From Mesorhizobium sp. M4B.F.Ca.ET.203.01.1.1 (GTDB taxonomy: Bacteria > Pseudomonadota > Alphaproteobacteria > Rhizobiales > Rhizobiaceae), in assembly GCF_004791025.1 (NCBI RefSeq), contig NZ_SRUO01000003.1, positions 496,001 to 560,000 of the forward strand: a stretch of 64,000 nt of DNA, given 5' to 3'. Of this stretch, positions 17,803-26,325 are shown in pieces. The first letter of the stretch is position 1; every line of letters begins with the position of its first letter. The position numbers and the translations under genes are program-made. The notes beneath the pieces were generated by a model. That model ran no database searches, was not told the DNA's origin, and was given only the letters and a program-made list of their open reading frames with translations.

Positions 17803-17836
17803 AAAAGGGGCGGCGCCAAAAAACGCCGCCCCTTTT
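17803..17836 (+). terminator. Strong stem-loop with T-tail after phnD
   Basis: A perfect 13-bp inverted repeat, AAAAGGGGCGGCG / CGCCGCCCCTTTT, around an 8-base loop, with the 3' arm ending in TTTT. It can act as an intrinsic terminator. As phnE follows only 14 bp later, it is probably leaky and keeps PhnD more abundant than the permeases. Confidence 0.75.
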
Positions 17837-17849
17837 GCATCTCCCGATC

Positions 17850-18803
17850 ATGACCTCAGCGACAATCCACTCTGACGCGACGCGCCTGGCGGCCGATGCC
17901 TGGCGGCGCCAGACGTCCTTGCGCCGGCTTTACACCGGCCTCGGTGTCGGCCTGCTTTTTGTCGCCATGTGCGCGACCATGTGGTTCGCCGACGAGGCCA
18001 ATGCCGGCCATTTCCTCGACCGGCTGCCGCACATACTGGACTTCCTGAGCTGGCTGATTCCCAAGGACTGGAACGACGTCTGGCGCGCCCTGTTCGACGT
18101 CGCCTCGCCGCATGACACCGGCACCCAGGAATTCAACTTCCCGCTCGGCCGCGTCCCTGTCTGGGGCGGATTCTACATCCCCGAATATTTCGAGCTGATG
18201 CTGACCACGGTCAACGTGGCGCTGGTCTCGACCTTCGTCGGCTTCGTCTTCGCCGTGCCCTTCTCCTTCATCGCCGCGCGCAACCTGACGCCGAGCCCGG
18301 CGCTCAGGCTCGTCGTCAAGCGCTTCATGGAACTGCTGCGCGCCTTCCCCGAGATCGTCATTGCCGGCCTGTTCGCGGCCATCGTCTCGATCGGCCCGGT
18401 CGCCGCCATCATCGCCATCGGCCTGCATTCGATCGGCGCGCTGGGCAAGCTGTTCTACGAGATCAACGAGAACATCGACATGCGCGCCGAGGAGGGCTTG
18501 CGGGCGGTCGGCGCCAACTGGTTCGAGCGCATCCGCTTCGCCGCCCTGCCGCAGGTGCTGCCCAATTTCATGTCCTACACGCTGCTCAGGATCGAGATCA
18601 ACGTGCGCATCTCGACGATCATGGGCGCGGTCGGCGGCGGCGGCATCGGCGAGGAGCTGAAGCTCTCCATCTCGCGCGGCTTCGGCGCCAAAACGCTGGC
18701 GCTAGTGCTGCTCTTGTTCACCACCATCTTCATCGTCGACCAGTTCTCCGCCTGGCTGCGCCGCAAGCTCGTCGGCGAGCAGGCCTTCCTGATGAGCGCC
18801 TGA
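17850..18803 (+). CDS. phnE: Phosphonate ABC transporter permease PhnE (first)
   Basis: 317 residues with about six membrane segments. The EAA loop is visible as EGLRAVGANWFERIRFAALP, followed by GGGGIGEEL. The ATG at 17850 was chosen because the earlier TTG in frame lies inside the phnD stem-loop. It forms the inner-membrane channel with the second PhnE. A single base separates the two permease genes. Confidence 0.9.
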   Translation: MTSATIHSDATRLAADAWRRQTSLRRLYTGLGVGLLFVAMCATMWFADEANAGHFLDRLPHILDFLSWLIPKDWNDVWRALFDVASPHDTGTQEFNFPLGRVPVWGGFYIPEYFELMLTTVNVALVSTFVGFVFAVPFSFIAARNLTPSPALRLVVKRFMELLRAFPEIVIAGLFAAIVSIGPVAAIIAIGLHSIGALGKLFYEINENIDMRAEEGLRAVGANWFERIRFAALPQVLPNFMSYTLLRIEINVRISTIMGAVGGGGIGEELKLSISRGFGAKTLALVLLLFTTIFIVDQFSAWLRRKLVGEQAFLMSA

Positions 18804-18804
18804 T

Positions 18805-20169
18805 ATGGCCATAACCGCCGACGACATTCTGTCGATCGAGGCGCGCTACCCGCACGTCTTCCGCCGGCCGCTTTACCAGCGTTTCGGCCCGCTGTTCCTG
18901 GTCGCTGGAACTGTCCTGTATCTCGCTTACGCCCTGTGGTTCTTCAGCATGCCGCAGGTGCTGCGCGAGTCGCACTGGGAGCGCCTGCCGCTCTTTCTGG
19001 CGCAATGGATCAGCTACGACCTGCAGCCGGAGTTTCGCCTCGACCAGCCGGAGATCACGCCGAAATATCCGCGCTTCTCAGCGCTTGGCGAGAACCCCAA
19101 TCCTGACTGGGTGATCAGGAACCCGGACGGCACCTTCACCGTGCTGATCGACGGACCGGCCAAATCCGTCACCTTCGACAAGACCAAAGCCGTGATTGTC
19201 GCCAACGGCCAGACGGTGCCCGTGTCGCTGACCGGCGGCAAGCCGGTGATCTCGGGCCCGGTGCCCGACTGGATCACCGCGCATGACGACGAAATTGTCG
19301 CCAGGATGGGCTTCGTCGGCGAGGTGCGCGTCACCGTCGACCGCGTCAAGGTGCGCAAGCGCTTCCTCGGCTGGGCGAATTTCGTCTTCGACACGCGCTC
19401 GCCCTTCTTCGGCAAGCCGGCCGGCGAAGTGGCTTCGCTGCTGGTTTCCGGCCCGGAGCTCAAGCCCGGAACATCGAACATCGCGCTTGCCGCCGACAAC
19501 ATCTGGAACAACGCCCAATGGCAGCATGGCGATGTCTGGACGAAACTGCTGCAGACCATCGTCATGGCCTTCCTCGGCACGCTGCTCGGCGGCATCGTCG
19601 CCTTCCCGCTCGCCTTCTTCGCCGCCCGCAACATCACGCCGAGCGGGCTGCTCAGCCAGGTCTTGGAACGCTTCTTCGATTTCATGCGCTCGGTCGACAT
19701 GCTGATCTGGGCGCTGTTCTTCACCCGCGCCTTCGGACCCGGCCCGTTGGCGGGAAGTGCCGCGATCTTCTTCACCGAGATCGGCACGCTCGGCAAAACC
19801 TATTCCGAGGCGCTGGAGAACATCGACGACAAGCCGCGCGAAGGCGTGCAGTCGACCGGCGCCAATGGCTTGCTGGTGCAGCGCTACGGCGTGCTGCCGG
19901 AAGTGCTGCCGGTCTTCATCAGCCAGACGCTCTACCAGTGGGAATCCAACACCAGAGGCGCCACCATCATCGGCGCCGTCGGCGCCGGCGGCATCGGCCT
20001 GAAGCTCTGGGAAGCGATGCGCACCAATTCCAACTGGGCCAACGTCTTCTACATGGTGCTGCTGACGCTGGCCGTCGTCTTCGTCTTCGACAACATCTCG
20101 AACTTCCTGCGTCGCCGGCTCAGCCGCACGCTGCATGATTATAATAGGCTGCAGGCTGAGCGGGGTTAG
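18805..20169 (+). CDS. phnE: Phosphonate ABC transporter permease PhnE (second, with large N-terminal domain)
   Basis: 454 residues, far longer than the first PhnE. The permease core (DVWTKLLQTIVMAFLGTLLG onward, with EGVQSTGANGLLVQRYGVLP as the EAA loop) begins only near residue 245. Residues 26-48 are a membrane anchor. The stretch from about 50 to 240 is polar with beta-like repeats (FTVLIDGPAKSVTF, VRVTVDRVKV) and should lie in the periplasm. PhoT-like permeases of rhizobia share this layout. It is the last gene of the uptake operon. Confidence 0.88.
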   Translation: MAITADDILSIEARYPHVFRRPLYQRFGPLFLVAGTVLYLAYALWFFSMPQVLRESHWERLPLFLAQWISYDLQPEFRLDQPEITPKYPRFSALGENPNPDWVIRNPDGTFTVLIDGPAKSVTFDKTKAVIVANGQTVPVSLTGGKPVISGPVPDWITAHDDEIVARMGFVGEVRVTVDRVKVRKRFLGWANFVFDTRSPFFGKPAGEVASLLVSGPELKPGTSNIALAADNIWNNAQWQHGDVWTKLLQTIVMAFLGTLLGGIVAFPLAFFAARNITPSGLLSQVLERFFDFMRSVDMLIWALFFTRAFGPGPLAGSAAIFFTEIGTLGKTYSEALENIDDKPREGVQSTGANGLLVQRYGVLPEVLPVFISQTLYQWESNTRGATIIGAVGAGGIGLKLWEAMRTNSNWANVFYMVLLTLAVVFVFDNISNFLRRRLSRTLHDYNRLQAERG

Positions 20170-20208
20170 TCCTCGCTAGCAGAATCTTGCGAGAGGTCGA
20201 CGGGACAG

Positions 20209-20368
20209 CGCCCCCCTCTGCCCTACCGGGCATCTCCCCCACTTGGGGGGAGATCAGCCACGACCACGGCTTTCGCCAATCTCCTACGTTGCCGAATTGA
20301 GCTAAGCGCCGCAGCCGCCAATCTCCCCCCTTGTGGGGGAGATGTCCGGCAGGACAGAGGGGGGCGCG
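20209..20368. repeat. 160-bp palindromic repeat (class A)
   Basis: Terminal arms GCGCCCCCCTCTG and CAGAGGGGGGCGC, then CATCTCCCCC-type inner arms on both sides, with a less conserved centre. The same element occurs at 47575-47734 and, inside a coding gene, at 49832-49992. It lies between the convergent phnE and epimerase genes and could terminate both. The rest of 20170-20398 holds nothing else recognisable. Confidence 0.85.
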
Positions 20369-20398
20369 AAGGATCGCGGCGCTCGTCGGACGGCCATT

Positions 20399-21250
20399 CT
20401 AAGCCGCCTTCTTCCACCCATCCCTGATATGCTGGTACCCCTCCCGATACACAGCCTCCGGCGTCTCGGCAAAATCCCGCCAAACCTTGGTCGCCGCAGC
20501 CAGGTCCTTCAGCGAACGCCCGAAGGATTCGATGGTCAGCCAGTCGTCGTAACCGCTCTTGCGGATGGCCGAGAACGTCTCCTTCCAGGGAATATTGCCC
20601 CGGCCCGGCACGCCGCGATCATTCTCTGAAATGTGGATGTGGACGACCTTCCGGCGATTGCGCGTATAGGCGCCGATCGGATCGGCCTCCTCGATGTTGG
20701 CGTGGAACGTGTCGTACATCGCCTTGATGTGCGGCCGGTCGATCGCGTCGATATGCTCGGACAGATCGTCCATCGTGTTGAACAGATAGCATTCGAAGCG
20801 GTTGAGCGCCTCTAACCCGATGGTCACCCCCGTCTTGCCGGCATGGTCGCCGATGGCGCGCTGGGAAGCGACGGAGCGCTTCTTCTCTGCGGCCGTCGGC
20901 CCGCTGCCGGAAAAGGCGCCGAGCGTCGAATGAAGCGGCCCGCTCAGCCTGTCGGCGCCAAGGGCGGCGCTGCAGTCGATCGCCCATTTCATGTAGTCGA
21001 TGCCGGCCTTGCGCGTCGCGGCGTCCGTCGAGATCAGGTTCATCGCCGGATCGCCCATTGCCGAGACCGCGGTGCGCTCCAGGCCGATGCGATCGAGCAG
21101 GTCGCCAAGTTTCTTGTAGTCGTCGGGCGCGCCGGAAAACACCGGGATCTCGACGCCGTCGAAGCCGGTCGACTTGATGTCTCTCAGCAGCGCCTCATGC
21201 TTCTTCGAGACGCTGGTCGTCCATAGGAACATGCACATGCCGATTTTCAT
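20399..21250 (-). CDS. Xylose-isomerase-like TIM barrel, ketose 3-epimerase type
   Basis: 283 residues from the ATG with GGAGG upstream. Metal/substrate segments follow the D-tagatose/D-psicose 3-epimerase pattern: ALNRFECYLFN, MYDTFHANIEE, HIHISENDRG followed by GNIPW, and TIESFG. Such enzymes epimerise C3 of ketoses or isomerise hydroxypyruvate-like sugars using Mn or Co. It is downstream of, and co-oriented with, the Gfo/Idh/MocA and TIM-barrel genes, suggesting one catabolic operon. The natural substrate is unknown. Confidence 0.82.
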   Translation of the reverse strand: MKIGMCMFLWTTSVSKKHEALLRDIKSTGFDGVEIPVFSGAPDDYKKLGDLLDRIGLERTAVSAMGDPAMNLISTDAATRKAGIDYMKWAIDCSAALGADRLSGPLHSTLGAFSGSGPTAAEKKRSVASQRAIGDHAGKTGVTIGLEALNRFECYLFNTMDDLSEHIDAIDRPHIKAMYDTFHANIEEADPIGAYTRNRRKVVHIHISENDRGVPGRGNIPWKETFSAIRKSGYDDWLTIESFGRSLKDLAAATKVWRDFAETPEAVYREGYQHIRDGWKKAA

Positions 21251-21288
21251 CGACCCCTCCCCATCACCTTCGATCAAGGGGGGATGAG

Positions 21289-21405
21289 ATTCAGGTCAGG
21301 CCGAGTCGAGAACGGTGGCTTCCGAGAACCGGAGCGGAGCGCACTTAAGTACGCGAGCACCGGAAGCGCAGGAAGCCGCCGTTCGCAGACCGGCCTCACC
21401 TGAAT
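21289..21405. repeat. RIME-like long palindrome
   Basis: A 117-bp imperfect palindrome with outer arms ATTCAGGT / ACCTGAAT and centre TTAAGT, and paired inner blocks such as GGCTTCC / GGAAGCC. It resembles the Rhizobium-specific intergenic mosaic elements (from memory, not searched). It lies between two co-oriented minus-strand genes. Confidence 0.65.
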
Positions 21406-21415
21406 ATCGACACCC

Positions 21416-22603
21416 CTAGAGCTTCGTCCACGCCCCATTCTTCTTCGACGACTTCACGCAGGCCTCGATGAAGGCCATGCCTTCGACGCCGTCGGCAATC
21501 GTCGGGAAGACGACATCCTTTGCCGGCTTGCCGCCCTTCCTGCGCGCCGCGCGGATGGCGCGGGCCGCTTCCTGGTAGATGTTGGCGAAGCCTTCGAGAT
21601 AGCCCTCCGGATGGCCCGAGGGAACACGGGTGACACGCCCGGCGGACGGCAGCGCGCCGGCGCCGGCGCGGGTCAGCAGCTGCTTCGGCTGGCCGAACGG
21701 CGTATACCACAGATAGTTCGGATCGGCCTGCACCCATTCCAGCCCGCCCTTCGACCCGTAGATGCGCAGTTTCAGCCCGTTCTCATGGCCGGGCGCCACC
21801 TGGCTTGCCCAGATCATGCCCTTGGCCGGATGCGTCTTGCCGACCGGCTTGAAGCGCAGCATGACGTTGACGTTGTCGTCGAGCTGCCGCCCCGGCACGA
21901 AGGCGTCGAGATCGGCCGACAGCGTATCGAGCTCCAGCCCGGAGACGAAGCGCGCCAGGTTGTAGGCATGGGTGCCGATGTCGCCGAGCGCGCCGCCGGC
22001 GCCGGCCTGCTTCGGGTCGGAGCGCCACGCAGCCTGCTTCTGGCCGGTGGCGGCGAGATCCTCGGTCAGCCAGTCCTGCGGATATTCCGACTGCACGATG
22101 CGGATGTCGCCGAGCTGGCCCTTGGCCACCATCTCGCGCGCCTGCCTGATCATCGGATAGGCGGTGTAGTTGTGGGTGAGCACGAACACCTTGCCGGTCT
22201 TCTCGACCAGGGCGGCAAGCTTCTTCGCCTCGGCCAGCGTGGTCGCCAGCGGCTTGTCGCAGATGACGTGGATGCCGGCCTCGAGAAACGCCTTGGCCGC
22301 CGGCACATGCACGTTGTTGGGGGTGACGATCGCCACCGCCTCGATGCCGTCGGGCCGCTTCGCCTCGGCCTTGGCCATTTCGGCGTAGGAGCCGTAGCTG
22401 CGCGCCGGATCGAGCCCGAGCTCGGCGGCCGATGCCTTTGCGCGTTCCGGGTTGGCAGACAGCGCGCCGGCCACCAGGACGAAGTCGTTGTCCAGCCTGG
22501 CCGCGATCCGGTGCACCGCGCCGATGAAGGCGCCTTGCCCGCCGCCGACCATGCCATAGCGGATCGGGCCGCCTCCCGTTTCCGACTTCGATGCGCCGAC
22601 CAT
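21416..22603 (-). CDS. Gfo/Idh/MocA-family oxidoreductase
   Basis: 395 residues. The N-terminal Rossmann fold has MVGGGQGAFIGAVHR; the family signature is CDKPLATTLAEAK with the catalytic Lys. The second half carries GDIGTHAYNL, the catalytic His motif. These NAD(P)-dependent enzymes oxidise inositols, sugars or sugar acids, often paired with xylose-isomerase-like epimerases as here on both sides. Length and co-orientation point to the inositol/sugar-type subgroup. The start ATG has GAGGAGACAGGA upstream. Confidence 0.85.
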   Translation of the reverse strand: MVGASKSETGGGPIRYGMVGGGQGAFIGAVHRIAARLDNDFVLVAGALSANPERAKASAAELGLDPARSYGSYAEMAKAEAKRPDGIEAVAIVTPNNVHVPAAKAFLEAGIHVICDKPLATTLAEAKKLAALVEKTGKVFVLTHNYTAYPMIRQAREMVAKGQLGDIRIVQSEYPQDWLTEDLAATGQKQAAWRSDPKQAGAGGALGDIGTHAYNLARFVSGLELDTLSADLDAFVPGRQLDDNVNVMLRFKPVGKTHPAKGMIWASQVAPGHENGLKLRIYGSKGGLEWVQADPNYLWYTPFGQPKQLLTRAGAGALPSAGRVTRVPSGHPEGYLEGFANIYQEAARAIRAARRKGGKPAKDVVFPTIADGVEGMAFIEACVKSSKKNGAWTKL

Positions 22604-22626
22604 TCCTGTCTCCTCGTTGGTGCTTG

Positions 22627-22743
22627 CCTCCCCTCGAGGGGAGGTCGATCCGGGCAGCGGATCGGGTGGGGTTGCCGAGCGTGAAGCTCGGCATGAGCCG
22701 ACCCCGCCCGGCCCTTTGGGCCACCCTCCCCTCGAGGGGAGGG
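22627..22743. repeat. Palindromic repeat (class C) between oxidoreductase and TIM-barrel genes
   Basis: Bounded by CCTCCCCTCGAGGGGAGG (22627-22644) and CCCTCCCCTCGAGGGGAGGG (22724-22743), each self-complementary, with a central hairpin TGCCGAGC / GCTCGGCA (22673-22680 and 22686-22693). It fills the gap between co-oriented genes and could tune the downstream genes by partial termination or RNA processing. Confidence 0.75.
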
Positions 22744-22753
22744 AAAAGCGGTA

Positions 22754-23809
22754 TTAGATTCCCATCATCGCGCGCAGCGCCTTCTTGTCGGTCGCGCCAC
22801 CGGCGAAGTCGTCGAACGCCTTCTCCGTCACCCGGATGATGTGATGCTGGATGAAGGGCGCGCCTTCGGCGGCGCCATCCTCCGGATGCTTCAGGCAGCA
22901 TTCCCATTCCAGCACCGCCCAGGAATCGTAGCCGTACTGGGTGAGCTTGGAAAAGATGCCGCCGAAATCGACCTGCCCGTCGCCGAGCGAACGGAACCGC
23001 CCGGCCCGGTTGGTCCAGCCCTGATAGCCGGAATAGACGCCTTGCCGCCCCGTCGGATTGAACTCCGCGTCCTTGGCGTGAAACGCCTTAATGCGCTCGT
23101 GGTAAATGTCGATGAATTCGAGATAGTCGAGCTGCTGCAAGAGGAAGTGCGACGGGTCGTAGTTGATGTTGCAGCGCTTGTGGCCGCCCACCGCGTCGAG
23201 GAACATCTCGAAGGTGGCGCCGTCGAACACGTCCTCGCCCGGATGGATCTCGTAACCGATATCGACGCCGTTCTCGTCATAGACGTCGAGGATCGGCTTC
23301 CAGCGTTTGCCGAGTTCGGCGAAAGCCTCCTCGATCAGCCCGGCCGGGCGCTGCGGCCATGGGTAGAGGTAGGGGAAGGCCAGCGCTCCGGAGAATGAGA
23401 CCGAGGCCTTCAGCCCCAGGTTCTTCGACGCCTTGGCACCGAACTTCATCTGCTCCACCGCCCATTGTTGCCTGGCCTTCGGATTGTTGTGCACCGAAGC
23501 AGGCGCGAAGCCGTCGAACTGCGCGTCATAGGCCGGATGCACCGCCACCAGTTGCCCTTGCAGATGCGTCGACAGTTCGGTGATCTCGACGCCGGCATCG
23601 GCGCAGATGCCTTTCACCTCGTCGCAATAGGCCTTGGAGGTCGCCGCCTTTTCCAGGTCGAACAGCCGTGCGTCCCAGGTCGGGATCTGCACGCCCTTGT
23701 AGCCCAGACCGGCGGCCCATTTGGTGATCGACGGCAACGAATTGAACGGCGCGGCATCGCCCGCGAACTGCGCCAGAAACAGACCGGGACCCTTCATCGT
23801 CGACGGCAT
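22754..23809 (-). CDS. Xylose-isomerase-like TIM-barrel sugar isomerase/epimerase
   Basis: 351 residues. Metal-site regions are visible: GYEIHPGEDVFDG, NINYDPSHFLLQQ, KAFHAKDAEFNPTG and VLEWECC. This is the larger AP-endonuclease-2/IolE-like subgroup frequently paired with Gfo/Idh/MocA oxidoreductases. The start was chosen as the second of two ATGs six bases apart, because GGAGG lies six bases before it and abuts the first. It is the first gene of the minus-strand operon and is divergent from the isomerase at 24210. Confidence 0.82.
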   Translation of the reverse strand: MPSTMKGPGLFLAQFAGDAAPFNSLPSITKWAAGLGYKGVQIPTWDARLFDLEKAATSKAYCDEVKGICADAGVEITELSTHLQGQLVAVHPAYDAQFDGFAPASVHNNPKARQQWAVEQMKFGAKASKNLGLKASVSFSGALAFPYLYPWPQRPAGLIEEAFAELGKRWKPILDVYDENGVDIGYEIHPGEDVFDGATFEMFLDAVGGHKRCNINYDPSHFLLQQLDYLEFIDIYHERIKAFHAKDAEFNPTGRQGVYSGYQGWTNRAGRFRSLGDGQVDFGGIFSKLTQYGYDSWAVLEWECCLKHPEDGAAEGAPFIQHHIIRVTEKAFDDFAGGATDKKALRAMMGI

Positions 23810-23913
23810 CGGCATCCTCCCTCTTTTTTCATCGCGACCGAGCATAGCGCCGATTGCGGACGGGGCCAGTCTCTTTGGTCTTTCATGTCGGCGATTTGAA
23901 CACGCCGCAATTC

Positions 23914-23924
23914 TGGTATTACCA
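23914..23924. promoter_or_regulatory. GntR/FadR-type operator TGGTATTACCA
   Basis: A perfect palindrome, TGGTA-T-TACCA, 105 bp upstream of the minus-strand TIM-barrel gene. The identical core with the same flanks (TCTGGTATTACCAA) occurs at 40694. FCD-type GntR regulators bind TGGTnnnACCA; the FCD regulator at 26326 is the obvious candidate. It lies in the 400-bp divergent gap 23810-24209. Confidence 0.55.
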
Positions 23925-24093
23925 AATAATGTTGTTTGGTCAAGCGGCCGAGCATGGCAAAACGGCGCCGCCGGCAATCCGTCGCGGTGGGAAAATTACA
24001 TATTATTCAATATGGTAACTTCGTAAACGGGCGGCGTTGGTCGACTTCTTGCCGTCCATCCGAAATTGCTGTAGACCATCAAAAAGGCCCAAT

Positions 24094-24104
24094 TGGTCGA
24101 ACCA
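24094..24104. promoter_or_regulatory. Second TGGTnnnACCA operator (TGGTCGAACCA)
   Basis: A palindrome with perfect 4-bp arms and centre CGA, 106 bp upstream of the plus-strand isomerase gene. With the site at 23914 it flanks the divergent promoter region almost symmetrically. No other feature beyond these two sites was found in 23810-24209. Confidence 0.5.
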
Positions 24105-24209
24105 GTTTGCCAAAAAATGCTGGAACGCCTTGGGGAGGAAACTGGCGGCGGGCTCCGCGGGAGAGCGCCGCGGGAGAACGTGACAGGCGAATTCTGGGAA
24201 GGATAGACC

Positions 24210-25097
24210 ATGCATCTTTCGACGCACAACTGGATGCGGGCGGAGCCGCTGGAGGTGACGCTGAAGCGCATCAAGAAATTCGGCTATGAGTCGATCGAGA
24301 TTTCCGGCGAGCCCGAGCAGTACAAGACCAAGGAGACGCGCGCGCTCTTGAAGGAGCACGGCATCCGCTGCTGGGGCTCGGTGACGCTGATGCTGGGCGA
24401 ACGCAACCTCGCCGCCAAGGACCAGGGCCAGCGCGAGCGCTCGGTGCGATACGTCAAGGACGTGCTGACCATGGTGAGCGAGCTCGAGGGCGAGATCATC
24501 ACGCTGGTTCCCGCCACCGTCGGCAAGGTGGTGCCCGACGGCACCGAGGCGGAGGAATGGGGCTGGGTGGTCGACGCCACCCGCGAGTGCTTCGCGCACG
24601 CCAAGAAAGTCGGCGTCAAGGTCGCGGTCGAGCCGCTCAACCGCTTCGAGACCTATCTATTCAACCGCGGCGCGCAGGCGCTCGCGCTTGCCGACGCGGT
24701 CAGCCCGGAATGCGGCGTCTGCCTCGACGCCTATCACATCCACATGGAGGAATTTAACGTCTATGACGCCATCCGCCAGGTTGGCAAACGCCTGTTCGAC
24801 TTCCACGTCGCCGACAACAACCGCTTCGCCGCCGGCCTCGGCCAGATCGACTGGCCGCGGATCGTGCGCACGCTGAAGGAGATCGGCTACGACGGCGCGC
24901 TGACCAACGAGTTCGTGGCCCCCGTCGACCGCACGCCGGCCGCGCCCTATCCCGACATGGTCGAGCGCCATCCGGTCGACATCTCGCCCGAGCAGCTGAA
25001 GTTCATCCAGGATCACGGCTCCAGCGTGCTGACGGAGAAGTTCTACACCGACCAGATGCGCATCACCGCCGAAACGCTGCTGCCGCTGATCAAATAG
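24210..25097 (+). CDS. Xylose-isomerase-like TIM-barrel epimerase (plus-strand operon)
   Basis: 295 residues. It has the ketose 3-epimerase-type EPLNRFETYLFN segment, CLDAYHIHMEE, FDFHVADNNR and TNEFVAP, so the Glu-Asp-His-Glu metal site is complete. GGAAGGA lies upstream of the ATG. It starts an operon with an enolase-superfamily enzyme and the GntR regulator. It is likely to interconvert an unusual ketose or keto acid; the substrate is unknown. Confidence 0.82.
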   Translation: MHLSTHNWMRAEPLEVTLKRIKKFGYESIEISGEPEQYKTKETRALLKEHGIRCWGSVTLMLGERNLAAKDQGQRERSVRYVKDVLTMVSELEGEIITLVPATVGKVVPDGTEAEEWGWVVDATRECFAHAKKVGVKVAVEPLNRFETYLFNRGAQALALADAVSPECGVCLDAYHIHMEEFNVYDAIRQVGKRLFDFHVADNNRFAAGLGQIDWPRIVRTLKEIGYDGALTNEFVAPVDRTPAAPYPDMVERHPVDISPEQLKFIQDHGSSVLTEKFYTDQMRITAETLLPLIK

Positions 25098-25147
25098 CCG
25101 GTCGAAAGGAAGACGCCCTTCCGCCCGAACGGGCGGCGGGGCCGGGG

Positions 25148-26323
25148 ATGGCCATGCGCATCAAGACGGTCCAAGCCTGGTGGGTTCGCATACCGATCGC
25201 AGCGGCGAAGCAGCACCGCAGCGATTTCGGTCAGGTGACGACGTTCGACGCCGCCATCCTGCGCGTCGAAACCGATGACGGCCTGGTCGGCTGGGGCGAG
25301 GGTAAGAACGCCGCCGGCAGCGCCGGCAGCTATGGCGCACTGGTCCATATGCTGAACCACGAGGTCGGGCCGCAGCTCGTCGGCCGCGACCCGGCCGACA
25401 TCGGCGTCATCTGGGAAATGCTCTACAACGGCGTGCGCCACCACACCGCGGCCCATGCCGGACACGCCATGCCGCAGCTGGCGCGGCGCGGCATGAGCGT
25501 TGCCGCCATCAGCGCCGTCGACATCGCGCTCTGGGACATCCTCGGCAAGTCGCTTGGCCAGCCTGTCTGGCGACTGCTCGGCGGCCGCAAGGTCGAGCGC
25601 ATGCAGGCCTACGCTTCCGGCGGCTGGGCGCCGGCCGAGACCATCGGCGAGCAGCTCCAATCCTACATCGCCAAGGGCGGCTTCAAGGCGCTGAAGATGC
25701 GCATCGGCGCCATGGATGGCGCCCCGCATACTTCCGCCGCCCGCGTCCGCGCGGCAAGGGAGGCGCTTGGCCCCGAGGTCGAGCTGATGGTCGACGCGCA
25801 TGGCACCTATACGGTGGCCGAGGCAAAGCGCTTCATCCAGCTCGCCGGCGACCTCGACCTCGCCTGGTTCGAGGAGCCGGTGATCGCCGACGACAAGCCG
25901 GGCTTGGCCGAAGTCCGAGCCTCGTCCACCATCCCGATCGCTACCGGCGAGAGCGAGGCGACCCGCTACGCCTTCCGCGATCTCGCCGTTCTGAAGTCGG
26001 CCGACATTTTCCAGCCGGACCCCGCATTCTGCGGCGGCATCAGCGAGGCGATGAAGATCGGCACCATCGCCAGCGCCTTCAACCTGCGTTTTGCGCCGCA
26101 TCTGTGGGCCGGCGCGCCCTGCTTCTTTGCCGGTCTGCATGTCTGCGCGGCGTCGCCGGCGAGCTTCACCGTCGAATATTCGCTCGGCGCCAACCCCATG
26201 ATCCACGATCTTGTCGAAGAGACTGTCGAAGCGAAGGACGGTATGATAGCGATCCCTGAAAAGCCCGGATTGGGATTCACAATTTCGGAACGGTTCCTGG
26301 AGGCGCACGCGCAACGCTGCTGA
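25148..26323 (+). CDS. Mandelate racemase/muconate lactonizing-type enolase-superfamily enzyme
   Basis: 391 residues. Capping domain first, then the barrel with Lys in LKMRIGA, metal ligands Asp (VDAHGTY), Glu (WFEEPV) and Glu (TGESE), and the catalytic His in FAPHLWAG. Family members dehydrate or epimerise sugar acids, including L-fuconate, D-galactonate and L-rhamnonate. The Lys/His pair suggests an acid-sugar dehydratase (inference). An ATG six bases further in is an alternative start. It sits two bases before the GntR gene. Confidence 0.85.
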   Translation: MAMRIKTVQAWWVRIPIAAAKQHRSDFGQVTTFDAAILRVETDDGLVGWGEGKNAAGSAGSYGALVHMLNHEVGPQLVGRDPADIGVIWEMLYNGVRHHTAAHAGHAMPQLARRGMSVAAISAVDIALWDILGKSLGQPVWRLLGGRKVERMQAYASGGWAPAETIGEQLQSYIAKGGFKALKMRIGAMDGAPHTSAARVRAAREALGPEVELMVDAHGTYTVAEAKRFIQLAGDLDLAWFEEPVIADDKPGLAEVRASSTIPIATGESEATRYAFRDLAVLKSADIFQPDPAFCGGISEAMKIGTIASAFNLRFAPHLWAGAPCFFAGLHVCAASPASFTVEYSLGANPMIHDLVEETVEAKDGMIAIPEKPGLGFTISERFLEAHAQRC

Positions 26324-26325
26324 CG

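Noticed and set aside
20209-20368. Possible CRISPR or tandem repeat
   Set aside because: The repeat units are inverted, not direct and evenly spaced, and copies are dispersed over the window.
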